The position numbers and the translations under genes are program-made. The notes under the pieces are model-generated. The model made no database searches. It saw only the letters and a list, made by a program, of their open reading frames with translations, and was not told the origin of the DNA. Below are positions 16,570 to 24,673 of a stretch of 64,000 nucleotides of DNA, one piece after another. Origin of the DNA: Bradyrhizobium sp. LTSP885 (GTDB taxonomy: Bacteria; Pseudomonadota; Alphaproteobacteria; Rhizobiales; Xanthobacteraceae); contig NZ_JYMT01000018.1 of assembly GCF_000938305.1 (NCBI RefSeq), positions 186,001-250,000 on the forward strand. The letters run 5' to 3'. The first letter of the stretch is position 1; every line of letters starts with the position of its first letter.

Positions 16570-18228
16570 ATGTCCGCCAAGATCGATCCGATCACCCGCT
16601 CCGTCGTCCAGCACCGCCTCTCGTCGATCGTGAAGGAAATGGGCGAAGCCATGCTTCGCACCTCCTATTCGCAGATCCTCAATTCCAGCCGCGATTTCTC
16701 GCTTGGTATCTGCGATACACGCGGGCGGCTGATCGCGCAGGCCGATCACATCCCGGTCCATGTCGGCGCGCTGCCGTGGGCGACGCTGGCGGTCGAGGAG
16801 CGTTTCAAGGACGTCGCGCCCGGCGACGTCATCCTGCTCAACGATCCCTACGAAGGCGGCGGCAGCCATCTGCCTGATCTGACCGCCTTCGTGCCGGTTT
16901 TCGCCGGGGGCAAGCGGCTGCTCTGGACCATCGTGCGCGCGCATCAGAGCGACATCGGCGGCGCCACCCATGGCGCCTACAATCCCGCCGCCACGGAAAT
17001 CTACCAGGAAGGCATCCGCATTCCGCCGATCAAACTCTACGAGGCCGGCAAGCCGCGGGAGGACCTGCTCGACCTGCTGGCGTTGAACATCCGCAACCCC
17101 CGCGAATTCCGCGGCGACCTCGCGGCGATGCTGGGCGCCGCTCATCTCGGTGAGAAGAGGGTGTCAAAGCTGTTCAGCGAATTTGGTGCGGACACGGTGG
17201 AAGCCGCGATCGAGGCCATTCTTGACGCCACCGAGCAGCAGACCCGCGCCGTGGTCTCGACCTGGAAGGACGGCGTGTTCTACGGCGAGGCCTTGCTCGA
17301 TGACGACGGCCACGGCCGTACCGACATCAAGATCGCGGCCAAGGTCACGAAGAAGGGCAGCGACATCGAGGTCGATCTCACCGGCTCCGATCCGCAGTCG
17401 ACCAGCTTTGTCAATTCGTCGCACGCCAACATGCAGGCCGCGGTCGCGATGGCCTTTGCCTATCTGATCGACGCCGATATCCCCAAGAACACCGGCGCGC
17501 TGCGGCCGCTGAAGGTGGTGGCGAAACAAGGCACCATCGTCTGGGCCGATCCGGGTCGTCCCGTCACGCTGTGCACCAGCCATCCCTCGAACGAGATCGT
17601 CGAAGCCATCATCAAGGCGATGTCGACGTCGTGTCCGGATCGCGTGATGGGCGGATGGGGCCGGCGATTCCGTATTGCGATCCAGGGCGAGGACCCGCGC
17701 AACGGGCGCAGCTTCATCTGGCACATGTTCCAGGCGCGGCCCGGCGGCGGCGCCTCGCCCGGCGGTGACGGCTATTCGTCGATCGGCGAGTGGCACTCGG
17801 TCGGCGGCTTGAAGTTCGGCAGCATCGAGGTCGCCGAGGTGCGCTTTCCCTTGTATTTCCGCCAACACGAATTTCGGCCGGATTCCGGTGGCGACGGCCA
17901 GCATCGCGGCGGCCTCGGCGTCGCGCTCGACATGGTGCTGGAGATCGCGAAGCCCGCGAAGGGCAACACCGCCGGCGACGGCGCGCGTCATGGCCCCTGC
18001 GGCATGCTCGGCGGCGAAGATGGCGAGCCGCATCACTATCGCCTGCTCTCGGATGGCCGCGAGCCGCGCGTGCTGAAGACCAAGGAGGTCAGCATCGAGC
18101 TTCGCCCCGGCGATTGCCTCGAAATCCGCTCCTCCGGCGGCGGTGGTTGGGGACCGCCGGAAAAACGATCGGCGGCCGCGCGGGCGCGCGACACAGCCCA
18201 GGGTCTGATTTCGAAAGCGGCGGTGTAA
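16570..18228 (+). CDS. hyuB: Hydantoinase B/oxoprolinase family protein (HyuB-like)
   Basis: A 552-residue cytoplasmic subunit of the ATP-dependent hydantoinase/5-oxoprolinase/acetone-carboxylase superfamily. The N-terminal block (EAMLRTSYSQILNSSRDFS, then QADHIPVHVGALP and GDVILLNDPYEGGGSHLPD) and the C-terminal HEFRPDSGGDGQHRGGLG with SSGGGGWG are diagnostic. It works with the HyuA subunit encoded six bases downstream. The pair normally opens a cyclic amide such as a hydantoin or oxoproline with ATP; the substrate here is unknown. The binding protein that follows may deliver it. Confidence 0.92.
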   Translation: MSAKIDPITRSVVQHRLSSIVKEMGEAMLRTSYSQILNSSRDFSLGICDTRGRLIAQADHIPVHVGALPWATLAVEERFKDVAPGDVILLNDPYEGGGSHLPDLTAFVPVFAGGKRLLWTIVRAHQSDIGGATHGAYNPAATEIYQEGIRIPPIKLYEAGKPREDLLDLLALNIRNPREFRGDLAAMLGAAHLGEKRVSKLFSEFGADTVEAAIEAILDATEQQTRAVVSTWKDGVFYGEALLDDDGHGRTDIKIAAKVTKKGSDIEVDLTGSDPQSTSFVNSSHANMQAAVAMAFAYLIDADIPKNTGALRPLKVVAKQGTIVWADPGRPVTLCTSHPSNEIVEAIIKAMSTSCPDRVMGGWGRRFRIAIQGEDPRNGRSFIWHMFQARPGGGASPGGDGYSSIGEWHSVGGLKFGSIEVAEVRFPLYFRQHEFRPDSGGDGQHRGGLGVALDMVLEIAKPAKGNTAGDGARHGPCGMLGGEDGEPHHYRLLSDGREPRVLKTKEVSIELRPGDCLEIRSSGGGGWGPPEKRSAAARARDTAQGLISKAAV

Positions 18229-18234
18229 GGCAAC

Positions 18235-20274
18235 ATGTTCACGATTGGAGTCGACGTCGGTGGCACCTACACCGACCTGGTTGCGTCTGACAAAACCGGG
18301 CGTACTGTTTTCGCAAAATCGCCATCCACGCCGGCCGATCAGTCGATTGGCGTGATGGCCGGGCTGGACGAACTGGCGCGCCGCCTCGGCGTGACGCGTG
18401 CTGCGATGCTCGCCGAAACCGATCGCCTGGTGCACGGCACGACGGTCGCGACCAATGCGCTTCTGGAGCGCAAGGGCGCCAAGGTCGCGCTCTTGACCAC
18501 CGAAGGCCATCGCGACGTCGTCGAGATGCGCGAAGGTTTGAAGCCCGATCGCTATGACCTGCGCACGCCGCCGCCCGAGCCGCTGGTGCCGCGCGAGCGC
18601 CGTTTTGGCGTACGCGAACGGCTGAAGGCCGACGGCAGCGCGGCTGTCACGCTCGATGCCGCCGCGCTCGGCGATGTCATCGCTGAGGTGGAGCAGTCCG
18701 GCGCGACCTCGGTCGCGGTCTGCTTCCTGCATGCCTATCTTAATCCCGTGCATGAGCTCGCTGCGGCCGAGCGCCTCGCAAAGGAGCTTCCCGACGTTAG
18801 CGTGTCACGCTCGAGCGACGTGCTGCCGCAGATCAAGGAATATGAGCGCGTTTCGACCACGATCGTGAACGCCTATGTTCAGCCTACGGTGCAGCGCTAT
18901 CTCACCAATCTCGAACAGCGCCTGCATGAAGCCGGATTCAAGGGCTCGCTGTTCGTCGTGCTGTCGCATGGCGGCATGGCGCCGGTGGAGGAAGCCTCAC
19001 GGCTCGCCGCGGGCACGGTGCTGTCGGGGCCGGCCGGCGGCATCTCCGGCAGCCGTCGCTGCGCCGAGATGCTCGGCATTCCCGATCTGGTGCCGTTCGA
19101 CATGGGCGGCACCTCGACCGATATCTCGCTGATTGCAGATGGCCAGGCCTCGCTGTCCGCCGACGGCATGCTCGCTGGCCAGCGCATCGCGCTGCGCAGC
19201 CTCGACATCGCCAGCATCGCGGCCGGCGGCGGCTCGATCGCGAGCGTCGATGCGGGCGGCACGCTGCGGGTGGGGCCGGAGAGCGCTGGCTCGGTGCCGG
19301 GTCCGGCGTGTTACGGCAATGGCGGCACAGCCGCCGCCGTCACCGACGCCAATGTGGTGCTCGGCTATCTCGATGCCGCAGCCTTCATGGGCGGCGCGCG
19401 GCCGCTCGATCGCGCGGCGTCCGAGGCTGCGGTCGACCGCATCGCGGCTGCGCTCGATTTGTCGCGACTCGAAGCCGCCGCCGGCATCTACAAGATGATC
19501 AATCTGAAGATGGCCGACGGCATCCGCCTGATGACGCTACGCCGTGGTGTCGATCCTCGAAGATTCGCGCTGCTGAGTTTTGGCGGCGCGGCCGGAATGC
19601 ACGCCGCCGAAGTGGCGCGCGAGCTCGAGATCAAGCGCATCATCGTGCCGACAGTCGCCTCGGTGCTTTCGGCCTGGGGCATGCTGACCAGCGACCTCCG
19701 CTACGAGGTCAGCCGCACCCGTTATGGCGCGGGCAAGATTTCCGCCGACGAGGTGCGTGCATTGTTCGCCGGGCTGGAAAAGCAGGCAGTCGGCCGGTTG
19801 CGTACCTGGTTCAAGGGCGAGATCGCAACCGAGCGCTCTGCCGAGATGCGCTATGGCGAGCAGGTGTTCGAGATCGACGTGCCGCTCGGCGACCTCGATC
19901 TTGGCGCCGCCGATCTGGTCGCGCAGATCGAGGATCGTTTCCACCACCGTCACGAGGAGCTCTACACCTACGCCTCGCGCGGGCAGGAGGTGGTGTTCGT
20001 CAACGCCCGCGTCGCCGCGGTGGGCAAGGTCGCGCAGCGCGCGAGCGATGCTGCGGCTGTGTCGTCGACCGCGGATTGCACGCCGCGCGGCAAGCGGCAG
20101 GCCTGGCTCAGTGCCTGGCGCGAGGTTCCCGTCTATGCGCTCGACGATCTCAAGCCCGGCCAGTCGCTCGCCGGTCCCGCCATCATTGAGGCCGAGACCA
20201 CGACCGTGCTGGTCGACACCGGCGACCGCGTTGCGGTCAACCCGCTGGGCTGGCTCGACATAACATTGCGCTGA
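18235..20274 (+). CDS. hyuA: Hydantoinase A/oxoprolinase family protein (HyuA-like)
   Basis: A 679-residue subunit with an ASKHA-type ATPase fold. GVDVGGTYTDLV at 5-16 is the phosphate-binding loop, HGTTVATNALLERKGA follows at about 64-79, and VPFDMGGTSTDISL is the second phosphate loop. It should supply ATP-driven activation for the HyuB partner. The gene starts six bases after hyuB, forming a two-gene unit, and is followed after 83 bases by a LivK-like binding protein on the same strand. Confidence 0.93.
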   Translation: MFTIGVDVGGTYTDLVASDKTGRTVFAKSPSTPADQSIGVMAGLDELARRLGVTRAAMLAETDRLVHGTTVATNALLERKGAKVALLTTEGHRDVVEMREGLKPDRYDLRTPPPEPLVPRERRFGVRERLKADGSAAVTLDAAALGDVIAEVEQSGATSVAVCFLHAYLNPVHELAAAERLAKELPDVSVSRSSDVLPQIKEYERVSTTIVNAYVQPTVQRYLTNLEQRLHEAGFKGSLFVVLSHGGMAPVEEASRLAAGTVLSGPAGGISGSRRCAEMLGIPDLVPFDMGGTSTDISLIADGQASLSADGMLAGQRIALRSLDIASIAAGGGSIASVDAGGTLRVGPESAGSVPGPACYGNGGTAAAVTDANVVLGYLDAAAFMGGARPLDRAASEAAVDRIAAALDLSRLEAAAGIYKMINLKMADGIRLMTLRRGVDPRRFALLSFGGAAGMHAAEVARELEIKRIIVPTVASVLSAWGMLTSDLRYEVSRTRYGAGKISADEVRALFAGLEKQAVGRLRTWFKGEIATERSAEMRYGEQVFEIDVPLGDLDLGAADLVAQIEDRFHHRHEELYTYASRGQEVVFVNARVAAVGKVAQRASDAAAVSSTADCTPRGKRQAWLSAWREVPVYALDDLKPGQSLAGPAIIEAETTTVLVDTGDRVAVNPLGWLDITLR

Positions 20275-20357
20275 GGCGGCGTCCTGCCATCAACATTTCA
20301 TTTTCCGGGCGTTGCGTTGGGCGATAAGGTCGGGGCGCTCGGGAGGGAGCGTTGGCC

Positions 20358-21620
20358 ATGTTGCCAACGTTTATGGCGATGTTGATGCAAACAAGAACAC
20401 AAAGCGCGCTTTCGATATCCCTTCTCCTCGCGGCGCTGTTTGCCGTCACGCCGTCGCGCGCGCAGCAGGCGCCGGGCGCGACTGCCGACACCGACATCCG
20501 CATCGGCAACATCATGCCCTTCACGGGCCCGCTTGCGGCGTTCGCCACCATCGGCCGGGCGGAACTGGCCTATTTCGACATGATCAACGCGCGCGGCGGC
20601 ATCAACGGGCGCAAGATCAGATTCATCTCGGTCGATGACAGCTCCAATCCGAAGACCGCGCTGGAACAAACCCGCGATCTCGTCGAGAAGCAGAACGTGC
20701 TGCTGATGTTCGGTTCGTTCGGCACGCCGGACAATCTGGCGACCCGGACGTACCTCAACGAGAAGAAGGTTCCACAGCTCTTCGTCGCGTCGGGCGACGA
20801 AGAGTGGGCGCATCCGAAGGCCTATCCCTGGACCATGGGCTGGCAGCCGACCTTCCGCGCCGAGGGGCGAATCTATGCCAATTACATCCAGACCGCCTAC
20901 GCCGACCGCAAGATCGCCGTGCTCTGGCAGAACGACCAGTTCGGCCGCGATCTGTTCCGCGGATTGCAGGAGGGGCTCGGCGCCACCGCCGGGATGATCG
21001 TCGCGGATCTCGCCTTCGATGCCTCGGAGACCGCGATCCAGAACCAGCTCGGCATCCTGAAGGACTCCGGCGCCGAGATCCTGGTGTTCGATGGCGCGCC
21101 GGCGATTGCCGCGCGCGCGATCCGCAGCGCTGTCGAGCTCGACTGGCACCCGGTGTTCATCCTCGACAACGCGTCGGCCTCGATCGCCAGCGCCTTGCAG
21201 CCGGCGGGTCTGCAGAATTCGCTCGGCGTGATCTCGACCTCGTTCCTGAAGGACGCCGGTGACGCCTCGTGGAAGGACGATCCGCATATCAAGGCGTGGT
21301 CCGACTTCATGGACAAATATTTCCCTGACGGCGACAAGGCCGACAACTATGCCATGTTCGGCTACGCTGCGGCCGACACGCTGCTCCAGGTCCTGCGCCA
21401 GTGCGGCGACGACCTGTCGCGCGACAACATCATGCGGCAGGCGGCCTCGCTGAAGAACTACCAGAGCCCGATTGCGCTGCCCGGGATCGTCATCAACACC
21501 GGGCCAAAGGATTTCCGCCCGATCAAGCAGATGCGGCTGGTGCAGTTCGACGGCACCGCCTGGCAGCCGATCGGCGACGTGGTGGACACGGCGTTCACGA
21601 CGGTCAGGGATGACAATTAG
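20358..21620 (+). CDS. LivK-like ABC substrate-binding protein (orphan)
   Basis: A 420-residue type I periplasmic binding protein. After a signal peptide (SALSISLLLAALFAVTPSRA, cut before QQ) it begins DIRIGNIMPFTGPLAAFATIG and has INARGGINGRKI and IYANYI-type segments of the branched-chain amino-acid/amide family. The ATG at 20358 has AGGGAG eight bases upstream; a TTG two codons earlier is less likely. No Liv permease or ATPase gene is adjacent, so it must share a transporter. The hyuBA neighbours suggest a cyclic amide or its product as ligand. It is a paralog of the protein at 37777-38973. Confidence 0.9.
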   Translation: MLPTFMAMLMQTRTQSALSISLLLAALFAVTPSRAQQAPGATADTDIRIGNIMPFTGPLAAFATIGRAELAYFDMINARGGINGRKIRFISVDDSSNPKTALEQTRDLVEKQNVLLMFGSFGTPDNLATRTYLNEKKVPQLFVASGDEEWAHPKAYPWTMGWQPTFRAEGRIYANYIQTAYADRKIAVLWQNDQFGRDLFRGLQEGLGATAGMIVADLAFDASETAIQNQLGILKDSGAEILVFDGAPAIAARAIRSAVELDWHPVFILDNASASIASALQPAGLQNSLGVISTSFLKDAGDASWKDDPHIKAWSDFMDKYFPDGDKADNYAMFGYAAADTLLQVLRQCGDDLSRDNIMRQAASLKNYQSPIALPGIVINTGPKDFRPIKQMRLVQFDGTAWQPIGDVVDTAFTTVRDDN

Positions 21621-21625
21621 TGCCC

Positions 21626-21746
21626 GTCGTCCCGGCGAAGGCCGGGACCCATAACCACCGTTGCCCGCTGTGAACGCAACTGCGGCCCCAGCGCCGTGCA
21701 ACAACTCGCAGTTGGGGTAATGGGTCTCGGCCTTCGCCGGGACGAC
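21626..21746. repeat. Dispersed repeat with long inverted ends
   Basis: GTCGTCCCGGCGAAGGCCGG-GACCCATA at the left pairs, with one mismatch, with the right end TGGGTCTCGGCCTTCGCCGGGACGAC. The middle part is about 65 bases. The element fills the gap between convergent genes. The repeats at 23051-23172 and 27996-28029 share the GTCGTCCC...GGGACGAC ends. Confidence 0.75.
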
Positions 21747-21752
21747 GTGGCG

Positions 21753-22967
21753 CTACTTCTTCAACCCATAATTCAACAGCCCGCCCTTGTTCTTCGGCGG
21801 ATGCGCGCGCAGGCCCTCTTCGTTGGGCTCGGTGCCCCAGCCCGGACGATCGGGAATCACGAGATGGCCGTCGACATACTCAGGCAGATGGGTGAACAGC
21901 TCGTGGTCCCACGCCAGGCGATCGATGTCGGTCTCCATGATCCGCAGATTCGGCACCGCCGCGCAGAAATGTGCGTTCATCATGGTGCAGAGGTGGCCGT
22001 AGAAATTATGCGGCGCGACGTTGACCTCGAAATGCTCGGCGGCACTGGCGATTTTCATCGACTGCCACACCCCGTTCCACGGCGTATCGATGATCGCGAC
22101 GTCCATCGCCTGCTCGGCAAAGTAAGGCAGGAATTCGCGCAGGCCCAACAGCGTCTCGCAGGATGAGATCGGGTGCGGGCTCTGGCGGCGGATATAGCCG
22201 AGCGCCTGCGGGTTAAACGTATCGATCTCGACCCAGAACATGTCCATGTCAGCGATGGCGCGCAGGATCTTCAGATAGCCTTCGGTCTTGGCGTTGAAAT
22301 TGAGGTCGAGCAGCAGATCGACATCCGGGCCCGCGCCGTCGCGGATCGCCTCCAGGTGCATGCAGAGATTGCGCAGCACAGTGCGGTCGACGTTGATTTC
22401 CGGCTCGAACGGTGCGCCGAAGCCGGGGCGCCAACCTGTCGGCTTGCCGTCGGTGTAGACGAAGATGTTGGTCTTCATCGCGGAGAATTTCTTCTCCCGG
22501 ACCTCGCGGCCGATCGCCTTGACGCCGTCGAGATCTGATATCGCAGGCTTGTACCAGTCGGGATGATTGATGCGCCAGGTCGCACAATGCGACCAGTACA
22601 CGCGAACGCGGTCGCGGATCTTGCCGCCGAGCAGCTCGTAGCAGGGCACGCCCAGCGCCTTGGCCTTGACGTCGAGCAGCGCGTTCTCGATTGCCCCTAA
22701 CGCCAGCGCGACCACGCCGCCGGCGGCGGGACGGGTCGCGGCAAACAGTTCGGCATAGATCCGCTCATGCTGGAATGCATTCTTGCCGACCACCCGCGCC
22801 GACAGCCGCTCGATTGCCGCGGTGAGGCCAGGCGCGCCAAAGCCCTCGTCGTACTCGCTCCAGCCGACCAGGCCGTCCTCGGTCGTCACCTTGACGAAGT
22901 GATAGTTCCGCCAGCCGGCATCGCAGGCGAGCGTCTCGACGCTTCTGACAGTGGTGGCCTTGGTCAT
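21753..22967 (-). CDS. Mandelate racemase/muconate lactonizing enzyme family protein (acid-sugar dehydratase-like)
   Basis: A 404-residue enolase-superfamily enzyme. The three carboxylate metal ligands appear as D in LLLDLNFN, E in FWVEIDTF and E in SSCETLLG. A lysine in SAMKTNIF (K-x-N) and the histidine in NVAPHNFYGHL, with the D of AIIDTPWN, resemble the catalytic set of galactonate-type dehydratases of the mandelate racemase subgroup. The likely chemistry is dehydration or epimerisation of a hydroxy acid or acid sugar; the true substrate is not known. It is flanked by two repeats of one family and may be transcribed alone. Confidence 0.85.
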   Translation of the reverse strand: MTKATTVRSVETLACDAGWRNYHFVKVTTEDGLVGWSEYDEGFGAPGLTAAIERLSARVVGKNAFQHERIYAELFAATRPAAGGVVALALGAIENALLDVKAKALGVPCYELLGGKIRDRVRVYWSHCATWRINHPDWYKPAISDLDGVKAIGREVREKKFSAMKTNIFVYTDGKPTGWRPGFGAPFEPEINVDRTVLRNLCMHLEAIRDGAGPDVDLLLDLNFNAKTEGYLKILRAIADMDMFWVEIDTFNPQALGYIRRQSPHPISSCETLLGLREFLPYFAEQAMDVAIIDTPWNGVWQSMKIASAAEHFEVNVAPHNFYGHLCTMMNAHFCAAVPNLRIMETDIDRLAWDHELFTHLPEYVDGHLVIPDRPGWGTEPNEEGLRAHPPKNKGGLLNYGLKK

Positions 22968-23050
22968 GGTTTCCTGCCCGGGCTGTTGTTGGTGTTGAGG
23001 AATAACAACAACGGATCGGCAGGTGCGTCAATCCGCGCAGCAGATTCAGT

Positions 23051-23172
23051 GTCGTCCCTGCGAAAGCAGGGACCCATAACCACCGAAGTTCATAGTTGCG
23101 CACCACTGGGACAACGAGTCTCTTTCATAACACCCGCCGCGGAGTATGGGTCCCTGCTTTCGCAGGGACGAC
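23051..23172. repeat. Dispersed repeat with long inverted ends
   Basis: GTCGTCCCTGCGAAAGCAGG-GACCCATA at the left is mirrored by TATGGGTCCC-TGCTTTCGCAGGGACGAC at the right, about 120 bases apart in total. It belongs to the same family as 21626-21746, with diverged internal arms. It sits between two minus-strand genes. Confidence 0.75.
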
Positions 23173-23237
23173 ATCGAGTATGTTGCGTCATCGAGAGTCA
23201 TACATTCACAGTCTCCCAGGGTGACGGGGAGGAAGTG

Positions 23238-24479
23238 TTAGCCCTGCGGCCTAAACAGCGTCGGCCGCTGCCGTTCGAACACCTTCCGCCCGTGCTTGAA
23301 GCCCATCAATACGTCGGGCAATTCGGCGATCGCGTTTGGTCCGCTGTCGGTGTCGAGCACGACGATATCGGCGGGATGGCCGACGGCGATGCCGTAGTCT
23401 TTCAGGTTCATCAGCCGCGCCGGCAGATCGGTGACGAGATCGAGGCAGGCGTCGAAGTCGCTGATGCCGGCATGGGCGACGTTGGCATAGAGATTTGCCA
23501 TCCGCAGCAATGACGCATCGCCGAACGGCGTGAACGGGTTTTGCACATTGTTGGTCGCGACCGAGCACAACACGCCGTCGGCGACGAGCCGGTGCGCGAC
23601 CGTCATGCCGCGCGGGGCGTTGTGGGTCGCGTCGCGCCCCATCAGATAGAGGTCGGTCGCGGGCAGCACAGTGACCGCGACGCCGGCTTTTGCCAACCGC
23701 GCAGTCGCCGCCTTGAGCTGCTCAGGCGGCAGCGCGGAGAGCTTTGTTGCATGCCCGATCGCGACGCGGCCGTGATAGTTGCGCCGCTCGGTCTGCCGGC
23801 AAACCTCCTCCATGTGCGACCAGGAGGGATCGAGGTCGAAATCGAGATGGAGGTCGACGTCGATGTCGAATTGCTGCGCGAGATCGAAGATGCGCGCGAT
23901 GTGTGCGGTCGGGTCAGTGTCCACATAAGGACAGCCGCCGATCGCCGCGGCGCCGTCACGCAGTGCCGCGACAAGCAATTCGTCGGCGCCGGGATCGTTG
24001 GTCAGGCCCTCCTGCGGGAAGACACACAGCGAGAGATCGAGCGCCCAGGCGTAATCGCGCTTCAGCGCTTTCACCGCCTCGAAGCCGCGCAGGCCGATCC
24101 GGGGGTCGATCTCGACATGGGTGCGCATCCGCGTGGTGCCTGAGGTGATCGCGCGCTCGATCACTTTTGAGCCGCGCGCATGGACGTCTTCCACCGTGAA
24201 ATCACGCTTCATCGCGGCCACCGCGCGGATCGCCTCACCGAGACTGGCGTGGCCGTGGCCGCAGCGGCCGAGCAGGCAGGCCTTGTCGAGATGGATGTGG
24301 CTATCGACGAAGCCCGGCAGCGCCAGCCTGCCGCCGAGATCGATCTCGATCGCCTCGCAGGCAAGGCGTGGACCGATCGCGGCGATCTTTCCATCGGCGA
24401 CGCCGATATCGACCGCAGCGGCCGAGGCGCGCGTCACGGCGTTGCGGAAGACCAGGTCGAAGGCAGGTTTCGCTATCAT
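23238..24479 (-). CDS. Amidohydrolase family protein, cytosine deaminase (CodA)-like
   Basis: A 413-residue metal-dependent hydrolase. The first metal motif DSHIHLDKA lies at about residues 55-63, the next histidines are in DVDLHLDFDLD and IGHATKLS, as in CodA and related deaminases. At the position of the usual catalytic/metal Asp (SDNVRDP in relatives) it reads ATNNVQNPFTPFG, so Asp is replaced by Asn. This may mark a subfamily with different substrates (ureido or amide compounds). The ATG at 24479 fits the family N-terminus; the frame is open upstream without homology. It is divergent from the carboxylase gene. Confidence 0.83.
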   Translation of the reverse strand: MIAKPAFDLVFRNAVTRASAAAVDIGVADGKIAAIGPRLACEAIEIDLGGRLALPGFVDSHIHLDKACLLGRCGHGHASLGEAIRAVAAMKRDFTVEDVHARGSKVIERAITSGTTRMRTHVEIDPRIGLRGFEAVKALKRDYAWALDLSLCVFPQEGLTNDPGADELLVAALRDGAAAIGGCPYVDTDPTAHIARIFDLAQQFDIDVDLHLDFDLDPSWSHMEEVCRQTERRNYHGRVAIGHATKLSALPPEQLKAATARLAKAGVAVTVLPATDLYLMGRDATHNAPRGMTVAHRLVADGVLCSVATNNVQNPFTPFGDASLLRMANLYANVAHAGISDFDACLDLVTDLPARLMNLKDYGIAVGHPADIVVLDTDSGPNAIAELPDVLMGFKHGRKVFERQRPTLFRPQG

Positions 24480-24673
24480 GGAATCGGGCTGATATCGGGA
24501 CCGTGGCAGCCTAGCGGAAGGGCAGGGGTTGGGCAGCACCAGATTGTGTGCAGCGCGCCTGCGCTTAAGTCCAGTCATCCTCTCACGTATTCCGTCCAGC
24601 GGAAGAAAATTCCACTTGCATGATTCGGGCGAGGTGAACAGATCAGTCTCCCGAGAGTTCAACGGAACCATTC

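Noticed and set aside
17164..18753. Long minus-strand reading frame of 529 codons opposite hyuB and hyuA
   Set aside because: It is a codon-bias shadow of the two hydantoinase genes; it is rich in Arg, Gly and His and has no recognisable domain.
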